Shown piece by piece: positions 8,629-16,629 of a stretch of DNA of 64,000 nucleotides. The stretch's first letter is position 1; each line of letters starts with the position of its first letter. Made by a program: the position numbers and the translations under genes. A model generated the notes under the pieces. That model saw nothing but the letters and a program-made list of their open reading frames with translations. It searched no databases and had not been told where the DNA came from. The stretch covers positions 434,001 through 498,000 of the forward strand of contig JACKDC010000002.1 of NCBI GenBank assembly GCA_020633725.1, in the 5' to 3' direction. The stretch is from Candidatus Latescibacterota bacterium (GTDB taxonomy: Bacteria; Krumholzibacteriota; Krumholzibacteriia; JACNKJ01).

Positions 8629-9915
8629 CTGTCCCGACGCTTCTCCCTGTCCAGCGAGCGGATGCGCTTCCTGCTGCAGCTCTACGTCTTCATCGCCAGC
8701 CTCGTGGTGCTCTTGATGGCCGTGCTCTACGTGCGGCATCTCAACGAGCGCGCGCGGCACGAGTCGAACTTCAGCACGGGCATCATCAGCCGGATGCTGG
8801 GCCTCTACCTGGAGACCGAGGAGATCCAGCGGAACACGCAGCGGATCCGTCAGATCATGGACGAGATCTCGGTCAACGCCCCCTTTCCCATCATCATCGT
8901 GGACAAGGACGGCCGCCCCACCTGGTGGAAGGTCACGGGCTATCCCAGCTACAAGGAGTACGGCTTCGAGAAGCTGATCAGCTTCGACCCCGCCGAGCCG
9001 CCGGACGACAACATCGCCGAGCTGATGCGCATGGCCGCGCGCTTCAAGGGCGAGGACAACGCGGTGGTGTTCTACTACCCCGGCACGCCGACGCGGGTGC
9101 AGGGGCTCATCTGCTACGGGCAGAGCGATCTGGCCAGGAACCTGGGCAAGGCCATCGCCATACAGCTCATGATGCTGCTGGTCTTCTCCACCGTGGGGGT
9201 GCTGGGCTTCTTCGTCATGAAGCGCTTCGAGCAGGAGTCGATCTGGGTGGGTCTCGCCAAGGAGACGGCCCACCAGATGGGCACGCCACTCACCAGCCTG
9301 CTGGGCTGGATCCAGCTCGGCGAGTCGCGCCTGGAGACGGCCTCGCTGCCTCCGGCCACGGCCGACGCCTTCCGCGACGCCTTCGGTGAGATGTCCAGCG
9401 ACGTCGAGCGCCTGCAGAAGGTCTCCGCGCGCTTCAACAACATCGGCGGCACGCCCGCGCTCAAGCGCGGCGACCTGCGGCCGGTGGTGGAGCGCACGGT
9501 GCTCTACTTCCGCCGGCGCCTGCCCCAGCACAAGGTGCAGGTGGAGATCCGCGACCAGTACGACGAGGTGCCCATGGTCCGCTTCCACGCCGAGCTGATG
9601 GAGTGGGTGGTGGAGAACCTGGTGAAGAACGGCCTCGACGCCCTGGACAAGGACAAGGGCCTCATCACGGTCACGCTGAGCTACAACGGCACCGAGGGCA
9701 CCGTGGACCTGCACGTGCGCGACAACGGCCGCGGCATGAGCCCGTCGGTGCGCCGGCGCATCTTCCGGCCGGGCTACTCGTCGAAGAAGGGCGGCTGGGG
9801 CCTCGGCCTCACGCTGAGCCGGCGGGTGGTGGAGGAATACCACGGCGGGCGGCTGCAGCTCCTGGACAGCCACCCCGGCCACGGGACATGTTTCGTGGTG
9901 CGCCTGCCCGTCTAG
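8629..9915 (+). CDS. Membrane sensor histidine kinase, PorY-like
   Basis: A membrane segment (LLQLYVFIASLVVLLMAVLY) is followed by an extracytoplasmic sensor of about 130 residues, a second membrane segment (QLMMLLVFSTVGVLGFFVM), a histidine box AKETAHQMGTPLTSLLGW, and an ATPase domain with N box VVENLVKNGLDAL, G1 DNGRGMS and G2 GWGLGLTLS. An ATG at 8662 would give 417 residues but lacks a good ribosome binding site. CTG at 8629 lies six bases after a perfect AGGAGG (8617-8622) and gives 428 residues (LSRRFSLSSER before the membrane segment), so CTG is preferred here. The PorX-like regulator follows 30 bases later, which suggests the PorX/PorY type IX secretion two-component system. Confidence 0.85.
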   Translation: MSRRFSLSSERMRFLLQLYVFIASLVVLLMAVLYVRHLNERARHESNFSTGIISRMLGLYLETEEIQRNTQRIRQIMDEISVNAPFPIIIVDKDGRPTWWKVTGYPSYKEYGFEKLISFDPAEPPDDNIAELMRMAARFKGEDNAVVFYYPGTPTRVQGLICYGQSDLARNLGKAIAIQLMMLLVFSTVGVLGFFVMKRFEQESIWVGLAKETAHQMGTPLTSLLGWIQLGESRLETASLPPATADAFRDAFGEMSSDVERLQKVSARFNNIGGTPALKRGDLRPVVERTVLYFRRRLPQHKVQVEIRDQYDEVPMVRFHAELMEWVVENLVKNGLDALDKDKGLITVTLSYNGTEGTVDLHVRDNGRGMSPSVRRRIFRPGYSSKKGGWGLGLTLSRRVVEEYHGGRLQLLDSHPGHGTCFVVRLPV

Positions 9916-9945
9916 GCGCCCCGACCGCCGCCAGAAAGGACCCGT

Positions 9946-11514
9946 GTGAACACGCCCGCCCGACAGCGCATCCTCTGGGCCGACGACCAGATCGATCTGC
10001 TCAAGCCGCACATCATCTTCCTGCAGGAAAAGGGCTACGTGGTCACGGGCGTGCCCAACGGCGACGACGCCCTCGCCCTGCTGGAGCAGGAGCAGTACGA
10101 CCTGGTGCTGCTTGACGAGATGATGCCCGGCAAGAACGGCCTCGAGACGCTCCAGGAGCTGCGGCGTTTCCGCGCGGACATCCCCGTGATCATGATCACC
10201 AAGAGCGAGGAAGAGGGCCTGATGAACCAGGCCCTGGGCCAGCAGGTGCAGGACTTTCTCGTCAAGCCGGTGAACCCGGTGCAGATCTTCTCGGCGATCA
10301 AGCGGCTCTTCGAGGGCCGGCGCATCCAGGAGGGGCAGCTCACCCAGGACTACATCGCCGAGTACGGCAAGGTCAGCGGCGAGGACATGGAGAAGGCCGA
10401 CTGGCAGCGCTGGCTCGAGGTGAACCGCTTCCTCTGCGACTGGGACCTGCGCCTGGACCAGTTCCCCGGCACCGGCCTCGAACAGACGCACCAGGACCTG
10501 CGCCGCGACCTCAACCTCGCCTTCTGCCGCTGGTACGAGCAGCACTATCCCGGCTGGATGAAGCAGGGCGAAGGCGAGCGGCCGCTGTTCAGCCCCGAGG
10601 TCTTCCGCCACTTCGCCGCGCCCTTCGTGGAGGAGGGTCGGCAGGTGTTCTTCATCGTGATCGACTGCATGCGCCTCGACCAGTGGCAGGTGGTCGAGGA
10701 GATGCTCCGCGAGTTCTACACGATCCAGCGCGAGGAGTACTTCGCGCTCCTGCCCACCGCCACGCCCTACGCGCGCAACGCGATCTTCGCGGGGCTGTGG
10801 CCGGACGACATCGCGCGCCGGCACCCGCGCTACTGGACCGAGAACCCGCGCGAGGAGCTGAGCCTCAACCGCTTCGAGAAGGAGCTGCTGGCCGCGCAGC
10901 TGAAGCGGCTGGGCCTGGAGGACCGCGGCCTCAAGTACGCGAAGATCTCGAAGATCAACGAGGCCAACGAACTCTACCGGCAGATCGGCAGCTTCCAGGG
11001 CATCCCCGTGGTGGCGCTGGTCTTCAACTTCCTCGACATCCTGGCCCACGGCCGCTCGCAGTCGGAGATCCTGCAGGAGATCGCGCCGGACGAGTCCGCC
11101 TTCCGCACGCTGATGGGCTCCTGGTTCCGCCACTCGGCGCTCTTCGACATCCTCAAGGTGCTCGCCAAGCAGGAGGCCGCGGTGGTGGTGACCAGCGACC
11201 ACGGCTCCGTGCTCTGCCGCCGCTCGAGCCTGGTGCATGGCAACCGCGACACCAGCAGCGGCATCCGCTACAAGTACGGCGACAACCTTGGCTGCGACGA
11301 CAAGCAGGCCATCAAGGTGCAGAAGCCCGAGGCCTGGCGCCTGCCGCCGGGCAGCCGCACGAAGAACTACGTCTTCGCGCGGGAGAACTACTACTTCGTC
11401 TACCCGACCAACTTCCACGAGTTCGAGCAGCGCTACCTCGGCAGCTTCCAGCATGGGGGCGTGTCGCTGGAGGAGGTGATCGTCCCCTGCGCGGTCCTGG
11501 AACCGAAGCGCTGA
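9946..11514 (+). CDS. porX: PorX-like response regulator with PglZ phosphodiesterase domain
   Basis: 522 residues from GTG 9946. Residues 1-125 form a receiver domain with the acidic pair D13-D14, phosphoacceptor D57 in LVLLDEMMPGKNG, T85 and K107. A helical linker follows. Residues about 215-500 form a PglZ domain of the alkaline phosphatase superfamily: VIDCMRLDQW supplies a metal ligand, PTATPYAR (residues 270-277) holds the candidate nucleophile Thr, and TSDHGS supplies further ligands. This architecture is that of PorX, the Bacteroidetes regulator that controls type IX secretion and hydrolyses oligonucleotides. The adjacent kinase and the sorting-domain proteins in this window fit that role. 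Confidence 0.88.
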   Translation: MNTPARQRILWADDQIDLLKPHIIFLQEKGYVVTGVPNGDDALALLEQEQYDLVLLDEMMPGKNGLETLQELRRFRADIPVIMITKSEEEGLMNQALGQQVQDFLVKPVNPVQIFSAIKRLFEGRRIQEGQLTQDYIAEYGKVSGEDMEKADWQRWLEVNRFLCDWDLRLDQFPGTGLEQTHQDLRRDLNLAFCRWYEQHYPGWMKQGEGERPLFSPEVFRHFAAPFVEEGRQVFFIVIDCMRLDQWQVVEEMLREFYTIQREEYFALLPTATPYARNAIFAGLWPDDIARRHPRYWTENPREELSLNRFEKELLAAQLKRLGLEDRGLKYAKISKINEANELYRQIGSFQGIPVVALVFNFLDILAHGRSQSEILQEIAPDESAFRTLMGSWFRHSALFDILKVLAKQEAAVVVTSDHGSVLCRRSSLVHGNRDTSSGIRYKYGDNLGCDDKQAIKVQKPEAWRLPPGSRTKNYVFARENYYFVYPTNFHEFEQRYLGSFQHGGVSLEEVIVPCAVLEPKR

Positions 11515-11993
11515 CGCTCCTCGCGCCCACGCCCGAGGCCACCGCGGCCATCGCCGCGGCGCTGGCCGGTGCGGTCGGGCTGGGGGACGTCCTCGCCCTC
11601 GACGGCCCGCTCGGGGCCGGCAAGACCTTCTTCACCGCCGCCCTCTGCGCGGCGCTGGGCGTGGATCGCGCGGCGGTGGACTCGCCCAGCTTCGTGCTGC
11701 TGAACGAGTACGAGGGCGAACGCGACGGCGCGCCGCTGCCCATCCACCACTTCGACGCCTATCGGCTGCGCGGCGAGGCCGACGAACTCGCCGAGGCGGG
11801 CTTCCTGGATGAGCGCCAGCGTGAGAGCGTGAGCATCGTGGAGTGGGCGGAGCGCATCGCCGCCTTCCTGCCGCGCGGCGCGCTGCGCATCCGCTTCGAG
11901 ATCCTGAGCGAGACCGGCCGCCGGCTCACCCTGGCCGGCTGGCCCGCCGAACGCCTGAGCGCCCTCGCCCCCTGGCGCGAGCCGCGGCCATGA
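11511..11993 (+). CDS. tsaE: tRNA threonylcarbamoyladenosine biosynthesis ATPase TsaE
   Basis: 160 residues. The P-loop is GPLGAGKT, followed by SPSFVLLNEYEG, HHFDAYRLRGEADE and SIVEWAER, all TsaE blocks. TsaE drives the TsaBD complex that makes t6A37 in ANN-decoding tRNAs. No ATG, GTG or TTG occurs in frame between the end of the preceding gene and the P-loop. The only plausible starts are CTG at 11511 (CTGA overlapping the porX stop; gives an N-terminus of typical length) or CTG at 11487, which lies ten bases after GGAGGAGG. tsaB and rimI lie downstream, separated by one gene. Confidence 0.88.
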   Translation: MTLLAPTPEATAAIAAALAGAVGLGDVLALDGPLGAGKTFFTAALCAALGVDRAAVDSPSFVLLNEYEGERDGAPLPIHHFDAYRLRGEADELAEAGFLDERQRESVSIVEWAERIAAFLPRGALRIRFEILSETGRRLTLAGWPAERLSALAPWREPRP

Positions 11994-13432
11994 GCCTGCG
12001 CGATCCGCGCGCGCAGGTCTTCGTCCTCGCCTTCCTCGCGCTCGCCATCTTCCTGGGACGTCCCCGCGGGCACGGCCTGCCCAGCTTCGACGACGCCTAC
12101 TACGCCCAGAAGGCCGTCGAGCAACTGGAGTCGGGCGGCTCCTGGGTGAGCACGCATGGCGGCCATCCCCGCTACGACAACCCGCCCCTGCACTTCTGGG
12201 TCACGGCCGGCCTCTACTGCCTCTTCGGCGTGTCGCGCGCCACGGCCGTCCTGGCCACGGGCCTCTTCGCCACGGGCACCGTGCTGCTCACCCTCGCCTT
12301 CGGCCGCGCGCTCTTCGGCGCCGGGCCCACGGGCGCGGTGGCGGGGCTGATCCTCGTCCTGCCGGGCTTCTTCATGGACTACGCCCGCCGCGGCATGCTG
12401 GACCAGACGCTGGTCTTCTTCACGACGCTGGCGCTGCTCGCGCTGTGGCGCGCGGGGGATCGCGGGCTTTCGCGCTGGCATCTCGTCTGGGGACTGGCGC
12501 TGGGCGCGGCGCTGCTGACGAAGAGCGTCATCGGCGCGCTGGCGATGCCGGTGGCGGGACTCGCGCTGCTGACCGGCCGCCCGCGCCGCCTGCTCGCGCC
12601 CGGCTTCTGGCTGGGCGTCCTGCTCGGCCTCGGGCTCTTCGGCCTCTGGGTGCTGCAGAACGCGCGCTTCGGCGGCCGCGCCTTCTGGGACGAGCACTTC
12701 GCCTGGCTCATCCTCTCGCGGGCGGTGCACGACGCGGGCGCCGAGGGCTACGGCTATCTGCTCGGTTACCTGCGCCTGCTCTGGGGCAACTTCTGGCCCT
12801 GGCTGCCGTTCGCCGCGGGCGGCATCGCGCTCGCCCTGCGCGAGCGCCGCGCGTCGCGCCCGCGCAGCGCGCTCTTGCTCTGCTGGGCGCTGCTGCCGCT
12901 GGCGATCATGAGCCTGACGCGCAACCAGTTCCTGCGCTACGTGCTGCTCATCTGGCCGGCGCTCGCGCTGCTGTCCGCGCACGCGCTCACGGCCATGCTT
13001 GCCCGCCGCGGCTGGGAGTGGCGCGGGCTGGGCCTGCTGCTGGCCCTGGCGCTCGTGACCGCTGCCGCGGTGGACTTCACGCCCCTCACCCTGCCCGGCG
13101 CGATGGGGCTCAGCCGGCACAGCGAGGACGTGATCGCCCTCGCGCCCGCGGTGGAGTCCGAGTGCCCGGCGGGGGACACGCTGCTCAACTTCCGCCTCGC
13201 CACCTGGGAGCCGCGCAACGCGCTCCTCTTCGCCACGGGGCGCTGGCTGGGCGATCCCGTCGCGGACGTCCCCGCCCTGGCGGACTCCCTCGCCGCCACG
13301 CCCGGCCGCCGGCTCCTCACGAACGGCGCCGGCGCCGCCCGCCTGGACTCCCTCGCCCCCGGCCTCACGCGCGATCTCGCCCGCGCCGGGAACCTGGTGC
13401 TGCGCGCCGGGCGTTCCCAGGACTCGCGCTAG
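11990..13432 (+). CDS. GT39-family (ArnT/PMT-like) membrane glycosyltransferase
   Basis: 480 residues from ATG 11990 (ATGA overlap with tsaE). The N-terminal membrane segment FVLAFLALAIFL leads to LPSFDDAYYAQKAVEQL, the acidic first periplasmic loop of ArnT and protein mannosyltransferases. About ten further hydrophobic segments follow, and the C-terminus is a small periplasmic domain. Enzymes of this family move a sugar from undecaprenyl phosphate to lipid A or protein in the periplasm. Its position inside the t6A gene run is probably only a matter of co-transcription. A second GT39 gene lies at 46836-48236. Confidence 0.85.
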   Translation: MSLRDPRAQVFVLAFLALAIFLGRPRGHGLPSFDDAYYAQKAVEQLESGGSWVSTHGGHPRYDNPPLHFWVTAGLYCLFGVSRATAVLATGLFATGTVLLTLAFGRALFGAGPTGAVAGLILVLPGFFMDYARRGMLDQTLVFFTTLALLALWRAGDRGLSRWHLVWGLALGAALLTKSVIGALAMPVAGLALLTGRPRRLLAPGFWLGVLLGLGLFGLWVLQNARFGGRAFWDEHFAWLILSRAVHDAGAEGYGYLLGYLRLLWGNFWPWLPFAAGGIALALRERRASRPRSALLLCWALLPLAIMSLTRNQFLRYVLLIWPALALLSAHALTAMLARRGWEWRGLGLLLALALVTAAAVDFTPLTLPGAMGLSRHSEDVIALAPAVESECPAGDTLLNFRLATWEPRNALLFATGRWLGDPVADVPALADSLAATPGRRLLTNGAGAARLDSLAPGLTRDLARAGNLVLRAGRSQDSR

Positions 13433-13493
13433 CCCCCTGGCACGGACGCGCCGCCTGCGCTACAGTGCCACGATCACCGCTTCGAGGTTCACC

Positions 13494-14126
13494 ATGATCC
13501 TGGCCATCGACGTGAGCGCCCACCTCGGTCTCGTCAGCCTCGCGCTGGCGGACGGCCGCGTGCTCACGCGCCACGCCGACCGGCCGCGCGAGCACCTGGA
13601 GTTCCTGGGCCGCACGCTGTCGGCGCTGCGTGCCGAAGCGGGGCTGGCGGACTGGAGCGCGCTGGAGCGCGTGGCCGTCGCCCTGGGGCCCGGCAGCTTC
13701 ACGGGCCTGCGCGTGGGGCTGGCCACGGCCAAGGGACTGGTCTTCGGGCGGGAGACGCCCGTCGCCACGCTCGACAGTCTGGCCGTGCCGCGCCTGGCGG
13801 CGGACCCGGCGCTGGCGGGGGAGCGGGTCGTCTGCCGCCGCGCCCGCGCGGACGAGTTCTGGGCCGCCCACTTCGCGGCGGGGTGCGCCCGGCCCGATGA
13901 GGAAGCGCTTCTCACCGCCGAAGAGCTGGATGCCCGCTGGCCGGGCCTCGCCCGCCTGGGCGACGCCCCCGGCGCCGACCCCGAGCCCGACGCCGAGGCC
14001 CAGCTCGTGGCGCTGACACGGCTCGCGCGGGAGAGCGAGACGCTCGTCCGCGGCCTCGAGCTGGATCGTCTCCAGCCGCGCTATCTGCTGGCTCCGGCGA
14101 TCACGCCGCCGCGGGAGGGTGCCTGA
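13494..14126 (+). CDS. tsaB: tRNA threonylcarbamoyladenosine biosynthesis protein TsaB
   Basis: 210 residues. MILAIDVSAHLGLVSLAL is the first phosphate motif of the ASKHA fold, and GPGSFTGLRVGLATAKGL is the diagnostic TsaB block. TsaB is the inactive paralog that dimerises with TsaD to make t6A. The C-terminal domain is short, as usual. A ribosome binding site is weak (GAGGTTCACC). It overlaps rimI by one base (TGATG). Confidence 0.92.
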   Translation: MILAIDVSAHLGLVSLALADGRVLTRHADRPREHLEFLGRTLSALRAEAGLADWSALERVAVALGPGSFTGLRVGLATAKGLVFGRETPVATLDSLAVPRLAADPALAGERVVCRRARADEFWAAHFAAGCARPDEEALLTAEELDARWPGLARLGDAPGADPEPDAEAQLVALTRLARESETLVRGLELDRLQPRYLLAPAITPPREGA

Positions 14127-14641
14127 TGCGCAAGCCCGCCCCGCGACTCGCCGAGGGCTTCCGCGCCCGCTTCCGCACCTGGGAGCTGCAGGCCGAGCCC
14201 TACGGCCCCGAGCACCTGCCCGCCGTGCTCGCGCTCGAGGACGCCTGCTTCGCCGCGCCCTGGAGCGAGCAGCTCCTGCGCGAGGAGGCCCAGCCGCGCA
14301 GCCACGCCTGGAACCTGGTCGTGCGCGTCGACGGCGCCGTGCGCGCCTTCCTGTTCAACTGGGTCGTGCTCGACGAGATGCACCTGCTCAACTTCGCCGT
14401 CGACCCGCCGCTGCAGGGCCGGGGCATCGGCGGCTTCCTCATGGACTGGATGCTGGCCGAGGCCGCGCGCAACGGCTACCGGCGCGTGAGCCTCGAGGTG
14501 CGCGCATCCAACGAATCGGCCATCGCGCTCTACACGTCGCGGGGCTTTCGCCGCGTCTTCGTCCGCAAGGGCTACTACACCGACAACGACGAGGACGCCC
14601 TGATCATGGTCTGCGACCTGGAGGCGCCGGATGCGCGCTGA
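14126..14641 (+). CDS. rimI: Ribosomal-protein S18 alanine N-acetyltransferase-like GNAT
   Basis: 171 residues. EDACFAAPWSEQLLREEA is the typical RimI N-terminal block. The acetyl-CoA motif is VDPPLQGRGIGGFLMDWML, followed by VSLEVRASNESAIALYTSRGF and YYTDNDEDALIM, all RimI signatures. The N-terminus has about 28 extra residues compared with E. coli RimI. The gene is translationally coupled to tsaB, a very common arrangement. Confidence 0.9.
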   Translation: MRKPAPRLAEGFRARFRTWELQAEPYGPEHLPAVLALEDACFAAPWSEQLLREEAQPRSHAWNLVVRVDGAVRAFLFNWVVLDEMHLLNFAVDPPLQGRGIGGFLMDWMLAEAARNGYRRVSLEVRASNESAIALYTSRGFRRVFVRKGYYTDNDEDALIMVCDLEAPDAR

Positions 14642-15494
14642 GTTCCGTCTGCCCTCGCCGCTGCCGCCGTCGCTCGCCGCCGCCATGGAGGCCCTGGCCC
14701 CGCGCTGGGCGGCGCTCGACATTCCCGCCGGCACCCTGGGCGTGATCCTCGGCAGCGGCCTGGGCCCGGCCGCCGAGGCCTTTCCCGCACGCTGGAGCCG
14801 CGGCTTCGAGGAGCTCGGCCTCACGCAGGCCAGCGTGGCCGGCCACGCCGGTCGCCTGCTGCTCGCCGACGGCCCCGGCGCGCCGCTGCTCTTCCTGCAG
14901 GGGCGTCTGCACCGCTACGAGGGCCTGGACGACGCGCGCGTCCTCCTGCCCGCCGCAGCGCTCGCGAGCCTGGGCCTGGCGGGGATCCTGATCACCAACG
15001 CCGCCGGCGGGCTGGATCCGGCCTTCGCGCCGGGCGACTTCATGCTCATCGACGACATCCTCAGCCTGCAGCTCGACGACCCCCTGCGCGGCCTCGCCCT
15101 CGCCGGGGCGCCGCGCCGCCCGCCGCGGCGGCCGCTGTTTACTGGTACGCTCGCGGAAACTCTGGTTGCCGCCGCCGCCGAGGCGGGGGTGACCCTCCAC
15201 CGCGGCACGCTGACCTGCGCGACGGGGCCGTCCTACGAGACGCGCGCCGAGGTGGCCATGACCCGCGCGCTGGGCGCGCAGGCCGCGAGCATGTCCACCT
15301 ATCCGGAGTCCATGCTGCTGGCCCACCTGGGGCATCCCGCCGTGGCCATGAGCTGCATCACCAACGCGATTCCGCCGGCGGACGCCGCGGACAGCGCCCC
15401 GCTGACCCACGACGAGGTGGTGGACGTGGGCCGCCGCGCCGCCACGGACTTCGGCCGCCTGCTGGCGGCCTGGTCGCGGCGCGTGGGGACGTAA
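14631..15494 (+). CDS. Purine nucleoside phosphorylase
   Basis: 287 residues, trimeric (PNP-I) type. It cleaves purine ribonucleosides with phosphate for salvage. ILGSGLG is the phosphate loop, QGRLHRYEG the second phosphate motif, ATGPSYETRAE the ribose block, ASMSTYPE (usually GMSTVPE) the base-binding block and SCITNAI supplies the Asn that recognises guanine or hypoxanthine. ATG 14631 overlaps the end of rimI by 11 bases in another frame. The Tyr in MSTYPE and the missing Gly are mild deviations from the family. Confidence 0.9.
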   Translation: MRAEFRLPSPLPPSLAAAMEALAPRWAALDIPAGTLGVILGSGLGPAAEAFPARWSRGFEELGLTQASVAGHAGRLLLADGPGAPLLFLQGRLHRYEGLDDARVLLPAAALASLGLAGILITNAAGGLDPAFAPGDFMLIDDILSLQLDDPLRGLALAGAPRRPPRRPLFTGTLAETLVAAAAEAGVTLHRGTLTCATGPSYETRAEVAMTRALGAQAASMSTYPESMLLAHLGHPAVAMSCITNAIPPADAADSAPLTHDEVVDVGRRAATDFGRLLAAWSRRVGT

Positions 15495-15530
15495 GCAATT
15501 ACGGGAGAAGGATATCCGGTAGGTGCCCGC

Positions 15531-15587
15531 GGGAACTCGGGCCGCGCACGGCCCTTGCATGGGGGGTGCTCCTCCCCGGGAGTTCCC
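15531..15587 (+). terminator. Branched hairpin between the phosphorylase gene and accD
   Basis: An outer 8-bp stem (15531-15538 with 15580-15587, GGGAACTC/GAGTTCCC) encloses a 6-bp hairpin GGGCCG-CGCA-CGGCCC (15539-15554) and a second GGGG/CCCC hairpin (about 15561-15577), forming a three-way junction. There is no long T run. Probably a terminator or processing site just ahead of the accD promoter. Confidence 0.45.
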
Positions 15588-15589
15588 CC

Positions 15590-15619
15590 TTGCTCCCTTC
15601 CGGGGCGCGTCCCTATACT
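15590..15619 (+). promoter_or_regulatory. Probable sigma-70-type promoter of accD
   Basis: TTGCTC at 15590-15595 and TATACT at 15614-15619 with an 18-base spacer. The predicted transcript start is about 35 bases before the accD ATG at 15660. Confidence 0.55.
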
Positions 15620-15659
15620 GCGTTCACGAGAATTTCACGCCAATCCACGGGGTTTGCCC

Positions 15660-16625
15660 ATGTCCTGGCTGCAGCGCGACAGAAAGGGTCTCAAGACCCA
15701 GGTAAAGCAGACGCGCAAGGAGATACCGGACGGGCTGTGGATGAAGTGCCCCAGCTGCGCCGAGATTCTCTTCCGGCAAGAGCTCGAGAAGAACCTCTGG
15801 GTCTGCAGCAAGTGCCAGAACCACTTCCGGGTGGGCGCGGACGTCTACCTGGACTTCCTGCTGGACGAGGGCACCTTCCGCGAGACCCACCGCGGCATCA
15901 CCAGCCTCGACCCGCTGCAGTTCAAGGTCGCCGGCGACCGCTACGTGGACAAGCTCCGCCAGGCCGAGAGCAAGACCCAGCTCGAGGACGCGGTGGTCAC
16001 CGGCTTCGGCGACGTGAACGCCCAGCCCGTCACCGTCGCCGTCATGGACTTCCGCTTCATGGGCGGCTCCATGGGTTCGGTGGTGGGCGAGAAGATCGGC
16101 CGTGCGATCCGCGACAGCATCGAGACGCGCCGGCCGCTCATCATCGTCAGCCAGTCGGGCGGCGCGCGCATGCAGGAGTCCATCCTGTCGCTCATGCAGA
16201 TGGCCAAGACCAGCGCGCTGCTGGGCAAGCTGCGCAAGCGCGGCGTGCCGTTCATCTCGATCCTGACGCACCCCACCACGGGCGGCGTGACGGCGTCCTT
16301 CGCCATGCTGGGCGATCTCATCCTGGCCGAGCCGCGCGCGCTGATCGGCTTCGCCGGGCCGCGCGTGATCCAGCAGACGATCAACGCCGAGCTGCCCGAG
16401 GGCTTCCAGACCGCCGAGTTCCTGGAGCAGCACGGCCAGGTGGACCGCGTGGTCGGGCGCCACGAGTTGCGTCGCATCCTGAGCCAGAGCCTCCGCTTCT
16501 TCACGGTGGAACGGCGCGCCGGGCAGCGCCCGGTGCATCGCGACGAGGCCGAAGAGGCCAGCCCCGGCCCGCGGCTCCTGCGGCGCGCTGGCGGCGGCGA
16601 CGTCGTGCACGACGACAGCGCCTAG
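15660..16625 (+). CDS. accD: Acetyl-CoA carboxylase carboxyltransferase subunit beta
   Basis: 321 residues from ATG 15660. It transfers the carboxyl group from biotin to acetyl-CoA in fatty-acid synthesis, with AccA as partner (not in this window). The four-cysteine zinc ribbon is KCPSCAEIL...WVCSKCQNHF (residues about 25-52). The crotonase core has FMGGSMGSVVGEKI, SGGARMQE, HPTTGGVTASFAMLGD and GFAGPRVIQQTI. The C-terminal tail of about 35 residues is Arg/Asp-rich and less conserved. folC follows five bases later. Confidence 0.96.
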   Translation: MSWLQRDRKGLKTQVKQTRKEIPDGLWMKCPSCAEILFRQELEKNLWVCSKCQNHFRVGADVYLDFLLDEGTFRETHRGITSLDPLQFKVAGDRYVDKLRQAESKTQLEDAVVTGFGDVNAQPVTVAVMDFRFMGGSMGSVVGEKIGRAIRDSIETRRPLIIVSQSGGARMQESILSLMQMAKTSALLGKLRKRGVPFISILTHPTTGGVTASFAMLGDLILAEPRALIGFAGPRVIQQTINAELPEGFQTAEFLEQHGQVDRVVGRHELRRILSQSLRFFTVERRAGQRPVHRDEAEEASPGPRLLRRAGGGDVVHDDSA

Positions 16626-16629
16626 CTCC

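Noticed and set aside
8515..11454. 979-codon open frame on the minus strand opposite serS, the kinase and porX
   Set aside because: Composition (Leu/Ala/Val/His/Glu-rich without motifs) is that of an antisense frame in G+C-rich DNA; the plus-strand genes match known families throughout.
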